This document shows, in pieces, positions 12,170-14,232 of a stretch of DNA of 14,232 bases. The DNA is taken from contig JACVQG010000021.1 in NCBI GenBank assembly GCA_015661045.1, positions 1 through 14,232 on the forward strand, written 5' to 3'. A program made the translations under genes and the position numbers. The stretch is from Dehalococcoidia bacterium (GTDB taxonomy: Bacteria > Chloroflexota > Dehalococcoidia > JACVQG01). A model generated the notes under the pieces. That model had not been told where the DNA came from and made no database searches. It saw only the letters and a list, made by a program, of their open reading frames with translations. Each line of letters opens with the position of its first letter. Position 1 is the first letter of the stretch.

Positions 12170-12979
12170 ATGTTTCTAGCGCTTCAGGTCTATTTAGAAA
12201 AAGTGTTGCCTGGCTACCACCGGTATCTGGACGCCGAGCGCCATCTTTCCCGCTATACAATCAGGAACTATTTTAATGACCTGCACAGCTATTTTAATTT
12301 CCTGTCAGAACAGGAAATCACCTCGCTGGAAGAGGTGGACCATGCCCTGTTGGACCCGATGAAGTCGGCTATAAGCCCCAAGCTTCAACAGCGGCTCCCT
12401 TCGTTTTTAAGCCATGAGGAGGCCCGCAATCTGGTGGAAGCCCCCGACCTGTCCACCCCTCAGGGCTTGCGGGACAGGGCTTTTCTGGAGCTTTTATACG
12501 CCTCCGGGCTGCGGGTGAGTGAGCTTGTCGGCCTGGATTTCTCAGATATTAACTTAACAACCAGAGAACTCCGTGTTCTGGGGAAAGGTTCTAAAGAGCG
12601 GATAGTGCTTATGGGAGAGCCTGCCGTGCAAGCTGTAGAGACCTACATCGAAAAGGGCCGTCCTCAGCTTTCAGACCATGCAAGGGGCCAGGCCCTGTTT
12701 ATTAACCGATATGGGCGGCGGTTCTCGCAACGGCTGGTGCAACTCCTGGTATCGAAATACGGCCGGTTAGTAGGTTTAACCAAAAAGGTGCATCCCCACC
12801 TGCTGCGCCACACCTTTGCCACCCATATGCTGGATGGAGGTGCAGATTTGCGGGTCGTCCAGGAGCTTATGGGGCACACCAATCTAGCCACTACCCAGGT
12901 CTATACACATGTCAGCCAGAGCCAGGCGCGGAAGGTCTATCTGACCGCCCACCCCCTGGCCAAGCAGCCAAAGGAGTAG
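12170..12979 (+). CDS. XerC/XerD-like tyrosine recombinase with shortened N-terminal domain
   Basis: The 269-residue protein has a complete catalytic domain: Arg115 in ASGLRVSELVGL, the Lys hairpin VLGKGSKER (Lys139/Lys142), HPHLLRHTFATH (His210, Arg213), GHTNLATTQVYTHVS (His236, nucleophile Tyr245). The Xer-type C-terminus KVYLTAHP is also present. Such enzymes resolve chromosome dimers at dif sites or act for mobile elements. Compared with XerC/D (about 295-300 residues) the SAM-like DNA-binding domain lacks about 40 residues: after SLEEVDHALL (52-61) the sequence jumps to DPMKSAISPKLQQRLPSFL (62-80), which normally follows the second half of that domain. The loss is in frame. The ATG at 12170 has AAGGA 9 nt upstream. 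Whether it still recombines DNA is unclear; a fully functional Xer may exist elsewhere. Confidence 0.88.
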   Translation: MFLALQVYLEKVLPGYHRYLDAERHLSRYTIRNYFNDLHSYFNFLSEQEITSLEEVDHALLDPMKSAISPKLQQRLPSFLSHEEARNLVEAPDLSTPQGLRDRAFLELLYASGLRVSELVGLDFSDINLTTRELRVLGKGSKERIVLMGEPAVQAVETYIEKGRPQLSDHARGQALFINRYGRRFSQRLVQLLVSKYGRLVGLTKKVHPHLLRHTFATHMLDGGADLRVVQELMGHTNLATTQVYTHVSQSQARKVYLTAHPLAKQPKE

Positions 12980-12999
12980 GGGCACGATGCATCGTGCCC
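12980..12999. repeat. Perfect 20-bp palindrome right after the Xer stop
   Basis: GGGCACGATGCATCGTGCCC begins directly after the recombinase stop codon and lies 22 bp before the next start codon. There is no T tract. Its GATGCATC core is shared with 8500-8513. Confidence 0.7.
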
Positions 13000-13021
13000 G
13001 TACGAAAAAGCAGGAGAATAT

Positions 13022-14232
13022 ATGCAAGTAGAAGAAATCCTATCCCAGCTCATCCAGATAAAATCGGTTAACCCGCCCGGCGGCGAGACCGAGGTAGCCA
13101 AATACCTCAAGGGTCTCTTTGATAAAGCGGGAATCCGCAATGAAATCATTGAATCAGCCCCTGGCCGTGGCAGTTTTATAGCATATCTAGGCGAGGGCAG
13201 CCGGCGGCTTCTCTTCCTGTCCCATACCGATGTAGTCCCCGTAACACCAAACTGGGATGTAGACCCTTTCTCCGGCATTATCAAAGATGGTCAGGTATGG
13301 GGACGCGGCGCCCTGGACTGCAAGGGGCTGGTAGCCGCCGAAGCCTATGCTATGCTCCAGCTTGCCCAAAACCGGTCCCGACTTAACGGACAGCTAGTCT
13401 TCGCCGCCACCGCCGATGAAGAGGTTGGGGGCGTCTACGGCGTGAAATACCTGCTGGAACACCACCCTGAGAAACTGCAAGCCGATTTTGCAGTTAACGA
13501 GGGCGCAGAAGCGCCGATTAAAGTAGATGGGAAATCGGCCTATTTCATTCAAGCTGGAGAGAAGGGAGCAGCCTGGACAACACTGAAAACCAGGGGCATC
13601 TCTGCTCATGGCTCGCTCCCGGCCCTGGGAGTGAACGCAGTGGTCAAAATGGCGGCTGTGGTGGACCGGCTCGCCAAATACAAACCAAAGATAATACTTA
13701 TCCCGGAGGTAAAGACGCTTATAGAATCTCTGGCCCGGCTATATGGAGACAACCGCCGGGTAACTGTGACAAGTGTGGATAAAATCCTGGAAGACCTGCC
13801 GGACAGGACCTTTCTGGCATACTTGCAGGCTATAACCAGAATGACTATATCCACCAACTATATTCAGGGCGGAGTGAAGACCAATATCATACCTGATAGC
13901 TGCACCGCTGAGGTAGATATAAGAGTTCTGCCCGGTCAGGAAAAAGATTTCGTCCTGAACGAATTAGTAAAATTCACCGACAGTGACACCGAGATAGTAC
14001 TACCGGACTTTCTTGGCGCCTCTTTCTCTCCATCCAGCACAGAGGGATACAAACTCATAACCAAAACTATACAAGATGTCGTCGGAGAGACTATCTGTCT
14101 GCCGAGTATGTCCTCCGGCGCTACCGATTCCCGGTTTTTGAGAAAGGCAGGAATTCCCTCTTATGGAATAGCAGTAATGGACCTGGGCTATGACCCGACA
14201 CTGCAAATGACTGTCCACGGACGGAACGAGCG
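13022..14232 (+). CDS. M20 family metallopeptidase (ArgE/DapE/ACY1-like), partial
   Basis: The frame is open to the right edge; 403 residues are seen, so only the extreme C-terminus should be missing. M20 zinc-enzyme motifs are in order: LFLSHTDVVP (metal His68, Asp70), WGRGALDCKG (bridging Asp99), ATADEEVGG (general base Glu133, metal Glu134), VNEGAEAP (metal-side Glu160), RGISAHGSLP (dimerisation-domain His196), and MTVHGRNE (metal His399). The lid domain runs from about 180 to 300. Family members hydrolyse amide bonds of N-acyl amino acids, succinyl-diaminopimelate or small peptides in the cytoplasm. The sequence does not fix the substrate, so neither argE nor dapE is assigned. AGGAG lies 5 nt before the ATG at 13022. 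It is 42 bp after the recombinase stop, with a palindrome between. Confidence 0.92.
   Translation, partial: MQVEEILSQLIQIKSVNPPGGETEVAKYLKGLFDKAGIRNEIIESAPGRGSFIAYLGEGSRRLLFLSHTDVVPVTPNWDVDPFSGIIKDGQVWGRGALDCKGLVAAEAYAMLQLAQNRSRLNGQLVFAATADEEVGGVYGVKYLLEHHPEKLQADFAVNEGAEAPIKVDGKSAYFIQAGEKGAAWTTLKTRGISAHGSLPALGVNAVVKMAAVVDRLAKYKPKIILIPEVKTLIESLARLYGDNRRVTVTSVDKILEDLPDRTFLAYLQAITRMTISTNYIQGGVKTNIIPDSCTAEVDIRVLPGQEKDFVLNELVKFTDSDTEIVLPDFLGASFSPSSTEGYKLITKTIQDVVGETICLPSMSSGATDSRFLRKAGIPSYGIAVMDLGYDPTLQMTVHGRNE

Noticed and set aside
13187..14218. Minus-strand reading frames near the right end
   Set aside because: They are opposite the open M20 peptidase frame, which carries all metal-binding motifs in order.

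Overview
The window is bacterial chromosomal DNA of medium GC content. Two tRNA-Ser genes, dprA-topA, a vitamin K epoxide reductase fused to thioredoxin, a split B12-dependent acyl-CoA mutase, a Xer-type recombinase and a CaiB-type CoA-transferase lie close together. This mix resembles anaerobic Chloroflexota (Dehalococcoidia-like) genomes, but that placement is inferred from gene content only and is not secure. The left edge cuts a CaiB/BaiF gene (minus strand) and the right edge cuts an M20 metallopeptidase gene (plus strand).

Left part (1-4930): after the CoA-transferase comes an island of about 3.4 kb (1035-4482). It lies between two copies of a 229-bp segment (806-1034 and 4483-4711) that are about 92% identical by eye. 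Each copy carries an extended -10 promoter and the 5' half of a tRNA-Ser gene. The left copy stops exactly at the end of the anticodon loop; the right copy continues into a complete tRNA-Ser(CGA). Inside are a DUF3800 protein, a small excisionase-like HTH protein (minus), a three-gene plus-strand cassette of exported proteins (OB-fold-like lipoprotein, membrane-anchored thermonuclease, collagen-like DUF3761 lipoprotein) behind a near-perfect sigma70 promoter, a G-rich intergenic stretch, and a Cys-rich small protein (minus) whose start codon lies in the right repeat. No recombinase is visible in the island. A tRNA-Ser(GGA) follows the tRNA-Ser(CGA).

Middle part (4963-9547): dprA and topA are 8 bp apart and probably co-transcribed. 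A palindrome and a perfect 21-bp hairpin follow, then the VKOR-thioredoxin fusion, a disulfide-forming membrane enzyme.

Right part (9593-14232): the large subunit of a methylmalonyl-CoA-mutase-family enzyme is broken by an exact 65-bp tandem duplication that shifts the frame; removing one copy restores a 535-residue protein. Its last 30 bp occur again 166 bp downstream with only synonymous changes, just ahead of the separate B12-binding subunit. Several families of intergenic palindromes follow, then a XerC/D-like recombinase with all catalytic residues but a short N-terminal domain (about 40 residues missing), and the M20 peptidase. The density of repeats, duplications and in-frame loss suggests a plastic accessory region, although some of it (especially the 65-bp duplication) could be an assembly artefact.
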